Assembly (NCBI GenBank): GCA_002163245.1
Contig: MAAL01000169.1
Span: 1 to 64,000, forward strand
DNA from: Gammaproteobacteria bacterium 42_54_T18
GTDB taxonomy: Bacteria > Pseudomonadota > Gammaproteobacteria > Pseudomonadales > Ketobacteraceae
Length of the DNA: 64,000 nt
Reading direction: 5' to 3'
Shown: in pieces, positions 54,665-62,839 of the stretch
Numbering within the stretch: position 1 is the first letter of the stretch
How the letters are laid out: every line of letters begins with the position of its first letter
Position numbers and translations under genes: made by a program
Notes under the pieces: model-generated
The model's database searches: none
Told to the model about the DNA's origin: nothing
Seen by the model: the letters and a program-made list of their open reading frames with translations, nothing else

Positions 54665-55240
54665 ATGCAAATACGACTTAAAAACCGGAAAGAACAAATC
54701 GTCTCTCTAGCCCTCGACTTATTGCAGACGCGTGGCTTCGAGAACTTTAGTTATCAGGACCTTTCCCGTGAACTTGGCATCACCAAAGCCAGCATCCACC
54801 ACCACTTCCCCAAAAAAGAAGATCTCGGTATTGCTCTGTGTCACGCCATTGAGGTATGGCACGAGCGCGAATTCAGCAAAACACGCAACCACCCTGGTTC
54901 TACCATAGAGAAGCTAGATTGCTACGTTAACGGCTGCCTTAGATACGCCTGCGGCGACAAAAAGATTTGCCCTTTAAGCAGCCTACAAGCTGACATCGGT
55001 ACCCTACCAGAAGCAATGCGCCCTGCCCTGAAAAGATTAGATGACCATGAGCTCGACTTTATCGCCGAACTATTAGAACAAGGACAGCAAAGTGGCGAAC
55101 TTAAATTTGCTGGACCTGTTCGCAGCCAAGCAATCCTATTCGTATTGGCCTGCAAAGGAGCACTTCAATATTCTCGTGTCCATGGCAGGCAGATATTTGA
55201 TGACACGATGAACCAGATGAAAACACTGTTAATCGCATAA
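54665..55240 (+). CDS. TetR-family regulator (NemR-like position)
   Basis: The 191-residue regulator has a TetR HTH (YQDLSRELGITKASIHHHFP followed by KKEDLGIALCHAI) and a ligand domain with four Cys (GCLRYACGDKKICPL, LACKGAL). Together with the downstream old yellow enzyme it copies the E. coli nemR-nemA layout, where Cys residues of the repressor sense electrophiles or hypochlorite. The Cys cluster makes redox or electrophile sensing plausible here, though position-by-position homology to NemR is not shown. Autoregulation through the palindrome at 54633 is likely. Confidence 0.9.
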   Translation: MQIRLKNRKEQIVSLALDLLQTRGFENFSYQDLSRELGITKASIHHHFPKKEDLGIALCHAIEVWHEREFSKTRNHPGSTIEKLDCYVNGCLRYACGDKKICPLSSLQADIGTLPEAMRPALKRLDDHELDFIAELLEQGQQSGELKFAGPVRSQAILFVLACKGALQYSRVHGRQIFDDTMNQMKTLLIA

Positions 55241-55310
55241 TTTCATTCAAACACAACACAAACACTCAACCCAAAAGATGACAACTCAACCCTGTCAGTG
55301 GAGTTACTGT

Positions 55311-56420
55311 ATGAATCCAACAGAAAGCCTATTTTCCCCTATTACACTCGGTAACCTTGAATTACCCAATCGCATTGCCATGGCACCGATGACACGAGGC
55401 TTCTCACCAAACAACGTTCCCAGCGACCTTACGGTTGAATATTATCGTCGCCGAGCGGCCGGCGGTGTTGGCTTAATCATTACTGAAGGCACTTGTGTTG
55501 GGCACAAAGCAGCATCCGGCTATCCAAACATTCCAATGATAGCGGGTGATGAAGCGCTAGCTGGCTGGAAAAAAGTTGTCGATGCTGTTCATGCTGAAGG
55601 TGGGAAGATTGCACCACAGCTTTGGCATGTTGGCGGTATCCGCAGGCCAGGAATCAAACCAGGTGGAGATCTCCCAGGTTACAGCCCATCAGGTATGGCT
55701 GTACCAGGAAAAATTACTGGCCACGCAATGACCAAAGAAGACATAGATGACGTCATTGGTGCATTTGTACAAGCGGCCGTTGATGCAAAAAGTATTGGAT
55801 TTGATGCTATAGAAATTCACGGGGCCCACGGTTATTTGATCGATCAATTCTTCTGGGAAGGCACCAATCAAAGAGACGACGAATACGGCGGTGACTTAGC
55901 TCAACGCTCTCGTTTTGCAATTGAACTCATTAGCGAAATTCGAACAGCCGTTGGCCCAGACTTCCCGATAATCCTTCGCTGGTCACAGTGGAAACAGCAA
56001 GATTACACAGCCAGGCTAGCAACAACCCCTGAGGCTTTAGAGGCGTTTCTAACACCTCTCAGTGATGCCGGTGTTGATATATTCCATTGTTCCGCTCGAC
56101 GATTTTGGGAGCCTGAATTTGAAGGCAGTGATATTAATTTAGCAGGCTGGGTTAAAAAGCTGACAGGCAAACCTACCATCACTGTTGGTAGTGTGGGTCT
56201 TAACGCAGACTTTTTACCCGAAGACGGATCTGCAGATTTTCGAGCCGCAGAGCCAGCAAGCTTAGATAATTTAATAAAGCGTTTAGATAATAATGAGTTT
56301 GACCTTGTTGCTGTTGGACGAGCGTTAATTGCTAACCCTGAGTGGGCGAATAAAATTCGCGATGATCAAGCAGATTCGCTTACCGCTTATAGCAAGAAAT
56401 TTTTAGGGGAACTGGTATAA
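55311..56420 (+). CDS. Old yellow enzyme family oxidoreductase (NemA-like)
   Basis: The 369-residue FMN enzyme shows SPITLGNLELPNRIAMAPMT, RRAAGGVGLIITEGTCVGHK, LWHVGGIRRPGIKPGG, the substrate segment AIEIHGAHGYLIDQFFWEGT with NQRDDEYGGDLAQRSRFAIE, and the C-terminal phosphate loop FDLVAVGRALIANPEWANKI. It should reduce enones, quinones or nitro compounds with NAD(P)H. GGAG places the start at 55311, eight bases downstream; the frame is open 33 bases further. It lies 70 bases after the TetR gene and is followed by a strong hairpin. Confidence 0.92.
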   Translation: MNPTESLFSPITLGNLELPNRIAMAPMTRGFSPNNVPSDLTVEYYRRRAAGGVGLIITEGTCVGHKAASGYPNIPMIAGDEALAGWKKVVDAVHAEGGKIAPQLWHVGGIRRPGIKPGGDLPGYSPSGMAVPGKITGHAMTKEDIDDVIGAFVQAAVDAKSIGFDAIEIHGAHGYLIDQFFWEGTNQRDDEYGGDLAQRSRFAIELISEIRTAVGPDFPIILRWSQWKQQDYTARLATTPEALEAFLTPLSDAGVDIFHCSARRFWEPEFEGSDINLAGWVKKLTGKPTITVGSVGLNADFLPEDGSADFRAAEPASLDNLIKRLDNNEFDLVAVGRALIANPEWANKIRDDQADSLTAYSKKFLGELV

Positions 56421-56442
56421 ACTCAATGTAAATACCAAGCTA

Positions 56443-56495
56443 ATCCCTTCACTATAATAATATTGCTTATTTCAATATTATTATAGTGAAGGGAT
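56443..56495. repeat. Perfect 23-bp inverted repeat (long hairpin)
   Basis: Bases 56443-56465 (ATCCCTTCACTATAA... ending ATATTG) are the exact reverse complement of 56473-56495, with a 7-nt loop CTTATTT. The arm is far longer than needed for termination, is AT-rich at the loop side and GC-rich at the base, and starts 23 bases past the OYE stop. It may act as the operon's 3-prime stabiliser or terminator, or be the trace of a miniature mobile element. Confidence 0.85.
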
Positions 56496-56609
56496 GTTAC
56501 GCCACGGCTTATTGCTAGCATGTAACAACCAAGCAATACACTCCTCTAACTCACCAATTGAAATATAGTTCTCTTGCTCATCCCCAAAGATACCTGACAA
56601 GTCATTCAC
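56481..56609 (-). CDS. Possible small protein or gene remnant (42 residues)
   Basis: The minus strand has a frame from GTG 56609 to TAA 56481 with protein-like composition: MNDLSGIFGDEQENYISIGE then LEECIAWLLHASNKPW. It contains an amphipathic helix and the stop lies inside the right arm of the 23-bp inverted repeat. The frame is closed by a TAG just upstream, so it may be the tail of a lost gene. I do not recognise it. Confidence 0.3.
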   Translation of the reverse strand: MNDLSGIFGDEQENYISIGELEECIAWLLHASNKPWRNIPSL

Positions 56610-56910
56610 ATTCAGGCTCTATGATAAAGCAATGTCTTCAATCAAATTAACAAGATCGGCAAATAATTACTCGGATTCGGCAGCTACCGCGCAGCGGTTT
56701 AGTTCAACAGCTGATTCTACGGAATCATTCCTCTTTGTCCCTTTCGGGTACTTCCTATTGTCGGGAAAACGCGAATGTTTCGGGATATTTTACCGAAAAA
56801 CAATAGCTGTTTTTTCAATAACCCAGAGAGCTTTAGGATAATTTCTAATAACTCTCCCCTCTATGCTTTTACTTCTATATCTAAATAACGATAACGGCTT
56901 TCTCTAAAGC

Positions 56911-56939
56911 AAAAAAAAGAGGCCTTAGGCCTCTTTTTT
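56911..56939. terminator. Bidirectional Rho-independent terminator downstream of purC
   Basis: GAGGCC (56919-56924) pairs with GGCCTC (56928-56933) around a TTA loop, with eight A on the left (56911-56918) and six T on the right (56934-56939), so it works on both strands. It lies 23 bases beyond the purC stop codon. The 420 bases to its left, apart from the inverted repeat and small frame, show nothing else convincing. Confidence 0.92.
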
Positions 56940-56961
56940 CCATCCGAATACCAACATGTGA

Positions 56962-58065
56962 TCAATCAATCAAACTGTAATCGTTTTTCAAAATCTCAAT
57001 GATTTCAGCTTTCGGGTTTTCAGACATTTCAGGCCGCTTGCCAATAATTTTTTCAGCAATACCAAGGTAAGTTTCAGAAACATCCATAAGCATAGATTCA
57101 GGTAAAGCGTTATCACGTGCTAGTGCGGAGCGCTCATCCATTCTATCTTTGTTTAATAGAATATCTGCGTCAGGGAAGTGGTTTAATAACAACTGACGGA
57201 AGCCCTCTTTAGAGTTCTCAACGATCTTACCTTCACGTTGGCTTGGGCCATCCCAAATCCGTGATGAATCAGGTGTGCCAACCTCATCCATGTAAATCAA
57301 CTTCTCGTTACCTGATTTATCTGTTACATAACCAAACTCAAACTTGGTATCAACAAAGATCTGCTCAATCTTCGTAAGCTCATCACTGATTACATCAAAG
57401 CCTTCTTTCAACAGCTTCTCGTAAAGGTCGATATCGTCCACGGAACGGAAATTAAACGCTTCAGCGTTATCAACAATGTTTTGACGTGTGATGTTCACAT
57501 CATCCTGTGCAGGTACACCAGGGATGCCTTCCAAAATACCTTTGGTAGAAGGCGTGATCAAAAGCTCGGGAAGCTTTTGGTCTTTTTCCAATCCTTCAGC
57601 AATGGTAATACCACAGAACTCACGCTCACCTTTAGCATAGGAACGCCACATAGAACCCGTGATATATTGACGAGCAATCGCCTCAATCATCACTGGCTGT
57701 GCTTTTTGTACAATCCAGACAAACGGGTGTGGAATATCCAAGATATGGCTATCAGCCAAACCGTTTTGCTTAAACAATTCAAACCAGTGATTAGAAATCG
57801 CATTTAACGCAGCACCTTTACCCGGTACACCGTTCATACCTCCTTCGCCGTGCCAAACACACTCAAAAGCTGAGATACGATCACTTATAACCATTATCGC
57901 CAATGGCGCATCAGCAGCAACATCGTAGCCTTTTTCTTCTATAAGGCGTTTACTATCGGCTTCAGTTAACCAATAAACGGAACGAACCTTACCGCTATGA
58001 ACAGGCAAATCTGTTCTAATCGGTAAATCATTATTCGTCGCCAGTACTTTATCTGCAAGACTCAT
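56962..58065 (-). CDS. purC: Phosphoribosylaminoimidazole-succinocarboxamide synthase (long form)
   Basis: The 367-residue protein is the long SAICAR synthetase found in many gammaproteobacteria: [80 protein letters not shown], the substrate loop [20 protein letters not shown] and the aspartate-binding [15 protein letters not shown]. It joins aspartate to CAIR using ATP in purine synthesis. ATG 58065 with GGGGA upstream fits the family's start; the frame is open 45 bases further. It is monocistronic with its own terminator, and is the one clear housekeeping gene next to the accessory region. Confidence 0.96.
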   Translation of the reverse strand: MSLADKVLATNNDLPIRTDLPVHSGKVRSVYWLTEADSKRLIEEKGYDVAADAPLAIMVISDRISAFECVWHGEGGMNGVPGKGAALNAISNHWFELFKQNGLADSHILDIPHPFVWIVQKAQPVMIEAIARQYITGSMWRSYAKGEREFCGITIAEGLEKDQKLPELLITPSTKGILEGIPGVPAQDDVNITRQNIVDNAEAFNFRSVDDIDLYEKLLKEGFDVISDELTKIEQIFVDTKFEFGYVTDKSGNEKLIYMDEVGTPDSSRIWDGPSQREGKIVENSKEGFRQLLLNHFPDADILLNKDRMDERSALARDNALPESMLMDVSETYLGIAEKIIGKRPEMSENPKAEIIEILKNDYSLID

Positions 58066-58439
58066 GGTAAATATCCCCGTGATTCTGTTTAGGCAAATAA
58101 CCTCATTCAAAGGCTATTTTGTGCTCTTGGTTGAAAAAATAAGCCGGCAATTGTACCAGAACGATCCGTAGATACCAGAGTGAAAAGCTCAAGTATTAAT
58201 ACTGTAAACAAGTAATTTTCTGTCTAGAACAACCAACCAACCTTCCCTGATAACCATAAAAACTCAAAGAAAATGCTTAATTTTCGAAAATAGTCAGTAA
58301 AAGCTATTTAAAACAAGGGCTTGCTAGCCGCACGAAGAATTGTTTTTGATAAACTTATGCACGTTTATGTGTTAACGACAATCGAAAATTAACCCACCTG
58401 GGGCAAAATAACCGCCAAATCAATTATAGAATGGCGGTG
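58066..58439. other. Intergenic region between purC and the IS21 remnant
   Basis: This AT-rich 374-base stretch contains the purC promoter region and whatever remains of the left end of the IS21-type element. I see no long coding frame and no convincing PurR box; a short AAATTAACCC word near 58387 could belong to the element end but no matching terminal repeat was found to its right. Confidence 0.4.
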
Positions 58440-58775
58440 ATGATATCTCAGGGACACTTGTGAAACTTCATGTATTACACCGACAAGGTCGCGGCATACG
58501 GGCGATAGCGCGTATTCTAGGCCTTTCTCGGAATACCGTCAGGAACTATCTTCGGCAGCCAGCCAAAACACCAAACATACCCAGTACAACGAGACGACTG
58601 GCTTGATGGGATTGCAGAAGCATTGGATTATTTCGAAGGGATTCCCAAAGAGATCCTGTTTGATAAATCAAAGTGTATCATGATACAGCGTGATGCTTAC
58701 GGCAAAGGTAAGCATCAGTGGAATCCTGCACTGCTAGATCAGGGATTACATGCGATTTTTAAGCCCATGCTAGCC
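58440..58775 (+). mobile_element. IS21-family istA transposase remnant
   Basis: Fragments of IstA occur in several frames. MISQGHL (from 58440) ends at a TGA and the next frame continues VKLHVLHRQGRGIRAIARIL then GLSRNTVRNYLRQP, the IS21 N-terminal HTH. After a further frame change come DWLDGIAEALDYF, EGIPKEILFDKSKCIMIQRD and AYGKGKHQWNPALL, part of the DDE catalytic region. At least two frameshifts, a large internal deletion and the absence of the C-terminal third and of istB show it is inactive. It ends against the PhyH remnant. Confidence 0.8.
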
Positions 58776-58782
58776 CCATTGG

Positions 58783-58980
58783 TTATTGAAAACTACTGTA
58801 CTCTATATGAACAATACGACGATGACTTAGCTCTGTGCCTTTACTTGATGAATGCAGTAAATGAGGCCGCATTACCAATAAGTCTCCAGATTTAGCTGAA
58901 CAGATATATTCTTCTGATTCGGCAACAACTCGATCTTGTTCATTTTCACTTAGAATGCCCAAGCTTTGACTCTGGCACAT
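58783..58980 (-). pseudogene. C-terminal fragment of a phytanoyl-CoA dioxygenase (PhyH) family gene
   Basis: The 65 codons encode the last strands of a PhyH-type Fe(II)/2-oxoglutarate dioxygenase: EYICSAKSGDLLVMRPHLLH followed by SSSKGTELSHRRIVHIEYSS. GDLLVMRPHLLH supplies the distal iron-binding His and the Arg of HRRIVHIEY would bind 2-oxoglutarate. The N-terminal 200 residues, including the HxD pair, are missing, and the end abuts the IS21 remnant, so the gene is a truncated relic. Confidence 0.7.
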
Positions 58981-59082
58981 CTAGCCCAATTGACTCACTT
59001 ATGAGTGGAAAGTAAATGTCCGCTTTTGCGTCCAGTTAATTGCCACTCCAAACCCTTTAATCTGCAGTTAAAGGCTGCGGTA

Positions 59083-59124
59083 CCAGCCCTTGGCGCCGAC
59101 ATCCAATATGGAAGCAATATAAAC
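59083..59124 (+). repeat. Dispersed 42-bp repeat, copy A
   Basis: The copy contains GCCCTTGGCGC and AGCAATATAAAC and matches copy C (63819-63860) at 34 of 42 positions by direct comparison. Similarity extends patchily on both sides: TTATGAGTG...CCGCTTT about 80 bases upstream and GACCATTTT about 15 bases downstream occur beside both copies. Confidence 0.75.
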
Positions 59125-59213
59125 TCAAGAGACAATTGACCATTTTGTTCTCATACTTTCTGAACAAACTTTTCATAAAAGGTTAGATTTTTGGAAGGTA
59201 AAAAGGTCACTAT

Positions 59214-59255
59214 GTTTATATTGCCGCCATTTAGGGTGTTAGCGCAAAGGACAAG
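59214..59255 (-). repeat. Dispersed 42-bp repeat, copy B (inverted)
   Basis: Read on the minus strand it gives CTTGTCCTTTGCGCT... ending GGCAATATAAAC and matches copy C at 34 of 42 positions. It faces copy A across 89 bases, so A and B form a large imperfect inverted repeat; GACC/TTTT words inside the loop are also paired. Confidence 0.7.
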
Positions 59256-59305
59256 TTATTCCACACACCAGCTAAACTGCTTTCTCTCTCAAAGTGTTAG
59301 ACTGC

Positions 59306-59635
59306 CTAAGATAGGTCTTCTTTCAGTTCTATCTTTCGTCCATCGGGGTCTACAACAATCTACACTGTTTGAGCATTAAACTCGTATGTACTGCTAATGT
59401 CCATGCCACCCAAAGAACCTGCTAAGTTAGCTATTTTGAATCCCAACCGAGTGTTGTCAGTTGGAGCCTCTCCTTTATTTGGATAGAGCTCGAACACCAT
59501 ATCATCATGTTCCGACGAATAGTGCACTGGTCCATTCCCATGCTTTTCTTTCATGAACGCCAAGCCAAGCCTCTCATAGAATACTCGGCTTTCTTCGATA
59601 TCTTTACATCTAATTACTAGTAACGAAATGTTCAT
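59306..59635 (-). pseudogene. Glyoxalase/bleomycin-resistance (VOC) family gene with a nonsense codon
   Basis: The frame encodes a VOC-fold protein: MNISLLVIRCKDIEESRVFY, FMKEKHGNGPVHYSSEHDDM, VFELYPNKGEA, LGFKIANL. TAG at 59360-59362 interrupts it after NAQTV, yet the same frame continues IVVDPDGRKIELKEDLS to a natural stop at 59306-59308. The continuation holds the family's last strand with the metal-ligand Glu (RKIEL). The locus is either a one-substitution pseudogene or a sequencing error; the 91-residue product alone would lack that ligand. Confidence 0.78.
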
Positions 59636-59955
59636 TCACGCTCTCTTATTCTAAAAATACAAAAAGGCCACATTTTCCACATACAAGCCAAGCTAGATTC
59701 ACGCCTATTGGGCAATAACTTACTAAAGCTGCCACTACACTGAGAGTTTGGCCGCTTAAGGGCGAATCCTACCTTTTTTCTCCATTTTCAGGATCCAACA
59801 GAAATTTCTTGCGCCAAACATTCCAATGACGTAATCTGGTCTACTGGCTTAAATTTAGAGCTTGGTAGAGAAAAGCAGTGTCATGAAGAGAAAGTTGATT
59901 TTACTAAACAGGAGCAATGGTTTCCGTTAGCAATTTATTAGCTAAGGGGATCATT
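59636..59955. other. Non-coding spacer before the HEAT/RlaP gene run
   Basis: About 320 bases with no convincing gene on either strand. It must carry the promoter of the following operon. A TGAGAGTTTGGCCGCTTAAG segment near 59741 faintly recalls the TGAGTGACCGCTTT flank of the dispersed repeat, but is too short to call. Confidence 0.4.
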
Positions 59956-60165
59956 ATGGGTATTTTTAGACACCCTAAAACACAAAATGAACGCTGGCAA
60001 TACGAAATGTCTATTGTCAATGAAGATGAAATTGAAGTAAAAATCCGTGGCGCAAGGCGCTCAAAATACATGCCCACCGCGTGGGATGACATCATGCATT
60101 TTGGTAATAATAGGAATTGGAAGCAATACAGAAGAAGTCAGCACCGCAAAAGGCGTGCTGGATAA
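59956..60165 (+). CDS. Small basic protein, first gene of the HEAT/RlaP run
   Basis: The 69-residue product is strongly basic: MGIFRHPKTQNERWQYEMSI, VKIRGARRSKYMPTAWDDIM, and a tail with WKQYRRSQHRKRRAG. The charge suggests nucleic acid or ribosome contact. AAGGGG at 59944-59949 places the start at 59956; the frame is open 39 bases further upstream. It ends 15 bases before the HEAT-like gene. I recognise the type as a conserved hypothetical but know no function. Confidence 0.65.
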   Translation: MGIFRHPKTQNERWQYEMSIVNEDEIEVKIRGARRSKYMPTAWDDIMHFGNNRNWKQYRRSQHRKRRAG

Positions 60166-60180
60166 GGAGTAGGTGGAGCA

Positions 60181-61839
60181 ATGCGACGTAGTTTAATACC
60201 AGAAGAGAGTGAGATTCTTGAGTCGATTAGCAAGGCAGAAAAGAGTGATACTTTTTTATCAAGGGTAATGCAGCGGGATGTGGTTCCTGAGGGGGTTTTA
60301 CGCCTTAAGGATATCAATTCGCTAGGCGGTATGCGCTACATTGCACCATTACTTTTTCATTCAAAGCAAAAGGTTAGAGAGCTTGCGTTGCAACGTGTGC
60401 ACGAATTATTTTTGCAAGCTGACGATAATGATCTAAATTGGCTTGATGAAAGTATGCGCGGAGGGTATTTATACCGCTATGAGCTAGATGCGCTAAAGAA
60501 ATGGTCTTCCCTTTCAGTTGATATGATAAGTGGCCTCAATTGTTCAGGCGGAGAGCTGGTGTCTGCGTTGAGTGTGCTGAGCTGTCATCGTAATGGCTAT
60601 ATACGCGAAGCGGCATTGAGACGCTTAGTTGATGTTGATATGTTCACAGCAACCCGAATGTTGTTAATTCGAGTGAATGATTGGGTTAGGTCTATTCGTA
60701 ATCTCGCGGTTACTACGTTAACGGAGAATATCGGTGTACTTGATGAGAGTTTGATTACCCGATTTCTTGTTCTTGTGGACCAGTTGCGCAAGCGTAGTCG
60801 ACATGATCATACCCAACTGATTTCAATTGTTGAGGAGCGTTTGTCATCAGTGTCTGGTCAAACTGCATTAATTAAGGCTGTCGCGGATACAGATTTTCGA
60901 ATGGCGAGATCAGCCTTTCAGTTATCTCGAAAGGTTATGGCTGATAAAGAGAAGGTTCTTGAATTTGGTGCCAGACATACTGATCCGTTGATACGTTCGT
61001 GGTCACTTAATTTGGCGCTAGAATATTTGAATGGAGACCAGCTCATTGAATATTTACTTGACTCTAGCGGTGATCAGTTAGGCGCCTTACGAAAGAGGTC
61101 GATCTATAAGTTGATTGATTTAGATTATCAGCTGGCACGGCAGCCGTTGATCGACTGTTTATGTGCCCCTGGTGCAACTATGCGAAACTTTGCTCGTTTT
61201 TACTTGAATCGAGAAGAGGGTTTTGATTGTGCTGATTTCTACCGAAAGCAGTTGTTGGAAATAGATAACAACCTGTTAGCGGGAGCTATTCTAGGATTAT
61301 CAGAAACGGGAGCTGAAGAGGATTGGGGAAAGGTGTTAGCGTATGAACATCACAACCTTCCAAAGGTACGCGCGGCTGTCGTGGCAGCAAGCGCACGCCT
61401 AGCTAAAGAACAATGTGATTGGTTGTTGGCAAAAGTCGTTAACGGTTGTCCCGCTGAAATCAAAGCGGCAAAGCACGCGCTGATTTTGCTTGATGGCGTT
61501 GATATTATGGAGCTTCATGATATTCATAAAGCCAACTTCAGGGGGCTTCAAGGGCGGGTCTTGCGGCAATTAATCGTTAAGAAAGATTACTGGCTAGCTG
61601 CTGAGCTTATATTACAGGCTATCGTTGATGGCGATGGTGAGGGAAAAGACGAATTTGATATGGAGTTGGGCTCTTGGCTTGGTAGGTATGGACGTATGTA
61701 CTGGTTTGTTAAACCGGATACCAAGGTATTACCCAATATTGTCAATCTATCTCGCGTTATTGAGTCTAAATATGATGGTTCTGTTAACGTGTCTTCTTTA
61801 CGAAAAATGGTAAAAAGGCTTTTGACAGACGGTAGCTGA
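60181..61839 (+). CDS. HEAT-repeat-like alpha-solenoid protein
   Basis: The 552-residue protein is all-helical with repeated HEAT-like pairs: VRELALQRVHELF, GYIREAALRRLVDVDMFTA, DWVRSIRNLAVTTLTENIG, DPLIRSWSLNLALEYLNG, VRAAVVAASARLAKEQ and EIKAAKHALILLDGVD. It has no signal peptide, membrane segment or catalytic motif, so it is probably a scaffold or RNA/protein-binding solenoid. GGAG precedes the ATG. It is followed 65 bases later by two nucleotidyltransferase genes; HEAT-type partners have been described for RlaP-containing RNA repair clusters, which supports a joint role (inference). Confidence 0.75.
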   Translation: MRRSLIPEESEILESISKAEKSDTFLSRVMQRDVVPEGVLRLKDINSLGGMRYIAPLLFHSKQKVRELALQRVHELFLQADDNDLNWLDESMRGGYLYRYELDALKKWSSLSVDMISGLNCSGGELVSALSVLSCHRNGYIREAALRRLVDVDMFTATRMLLIRVNDWVRSIRNLAVTTLTENIGVLDESLITRFLVLVDQLRKRSRHDHTQLISIVEERLSSVSGQTALIKAVADTDFRMARSAFQLSRKVMADKEKVLEFGARHTDPLIRSWSLNLALEYLNGDQLIEYLLDSSGDQLGALRKRSIYKLIDLDYQLARQPLIDCLCAPGATMRNFARFYLNREEGFDCADFYRKQLLEIDNNLLAGAILGLSETGAEEDWGKVLAYEHHNLPKVRAAVVAASARLAKEQCDWLLAKVVNGCPAEIKAAKHALILLDGVDIMELHDIHKANFRGLQGRVLRQLIVKKDYWLAAELILQAIVDGDGEGKDEFDMELGSWLGRYGRMYWFVKPDTKVLPNIVNLSRVIESKYDGSVNVSSLRKMVKRLLTDGS

Positions 61840-61904
61840 TTCGCCCAGATTAGTTGGGTACCGGCTAGCGTCTAATTTGATAGTGTTTAAGTGGGGTTAT
61901 AGTA

Positions 61905-62813
61905 ATGGGAAGTACGTATCAGCCCTTGTTCGAGAAAGGGCTTATTCAACGACCGCCAAAGTTTTTGGATACAGCGATTCAATATGAAGTTGTTATGGGC
62001 TCCATTGCTTATGGCGTAGCGACAGACTCTTCTGATACGGATGTATATGGATTTGCGATCCCTCCCCGTGATTATGTCTTTCCTCACCTTAGGGGCGAGA
62101 TCGCAGGGTTTGATGATCCGGGTGTGCAGTTTGACCAGTTTCAGCAGCATCACATAATCGATAAGTCTGCCAAGGGCGGCAAAGGCCGAGAGTATGATAT
62201 AACGGTGTATTCCATTATTAAGTACTTTCGACTGCTGATGGATAATAACCCTAACATTATCGACTCTTTATTTGTTCCGCGAAACTGTGTGCTTTATTCA
62301 ACACAAGTTGGGGAGATGGTTAGAGAAAATCGTCATGCCTTCTTACATAAAGGCTGTTGGGCAAAATTTAAGGGCTATGCCTATTCTCAAATGCATAAAA
62401 TGAAGACTAAGGAGCCGACTGGTAATCGTAAGGCTACCATTGCCGAATATGGTTATGATGTGAAATTTGCCTACCATGTGGTGAGGCTTCTCAATGAGGT
62501 GGAGCAGATTTTAACGGAAAATGATTTGGATTTGCTCCGCAACAAAGAACAGTTAAAAGCAATTCGACGTGGTGATTGGAGTCAGGAACAAGTTGAAGAG
62601 TATTTTGTTTCAAAGGAACGAGAGCTTGAAACCCAATATTCAAAAAGCACGCTCCCCGCTAAACCGGATAAAGATAAGATCAAGACCTTGTTGTTGGAGT
62701 GTCTTGAACATGCTTACGGCAGTTTGGATAAGTGTGTGGTCGTAGAAGATGAGGCCGTAAGAGCCCTGGGGCAAATACAAACAATATTGGATAGTGTCCA
62801 AAATATTAAATGA
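61905..62813 (+). CDS. RlaP-type nucleotidyltransferase (DNA polymerase beta superfamily), first copy
   Basis: The 302-residue protein has the minimal nucleotidyltransferase core MGSIAYGVATDSSDTDVYGF (GS motif plus DxD metal site), then FDQFQQHHIIDKS, ITVYSIIKYFRLLMDNNPNI and a helical C-terminal half with GCWAKFKGYAYSQMHKMKTK and YGYDVKFAYHVVRLLNEVEQ, typical of the PF10127 (RlaP) family. These enzymes are proposed to add nucleotides to damaged RNA ends. Its stop overlaps an ATGA just before the second copy. It is about 45 residues longer than the second copy and clearly diverged from it. Confidence 0.85.
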   Translation: MGSTYQPLFEKGLIQRPPKFLDTAIQYEVVMGSIAYGVATDSSDTDVYGFAIPPRDYVFPHLRGEIAGFDDPGVQFDQFQQHHIIDKSAKGGKGREYDITVYSIIKYFRLLMDNNPNIIDSLFVPRNCVLYSTQVGEMVRENRHAFLHKGCWAKFKGYAYSQMHKMKTKEPTGNRKATIAEYGYDVKFAYHVVRLLNEVEQILTENDLDLLRNKEQLKAIRRGDWSQEQVEEYFVSKERELETQYSKSTLPAKPDKDKIKTLLLECLEHAYGSLDKCVVVEDEAVRALGQIQTILDSVQNIK

Positions 62814-62839
62814 TAGATAAGTATCTGCAGGTTGAAATA

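Noticed and set aside
56632-56841. 69-codon plus-strand frame before the purC terminator
   Set aside because: Ser/Thr/Phe-rich translation with no binding site and no similarity I can see; treated as non-coding.
58066-58439. PurR operator upstream of purC
   Set aside because: The ACGTTT word near 58361 lacks the symmetric ACGCAAACG half-site.
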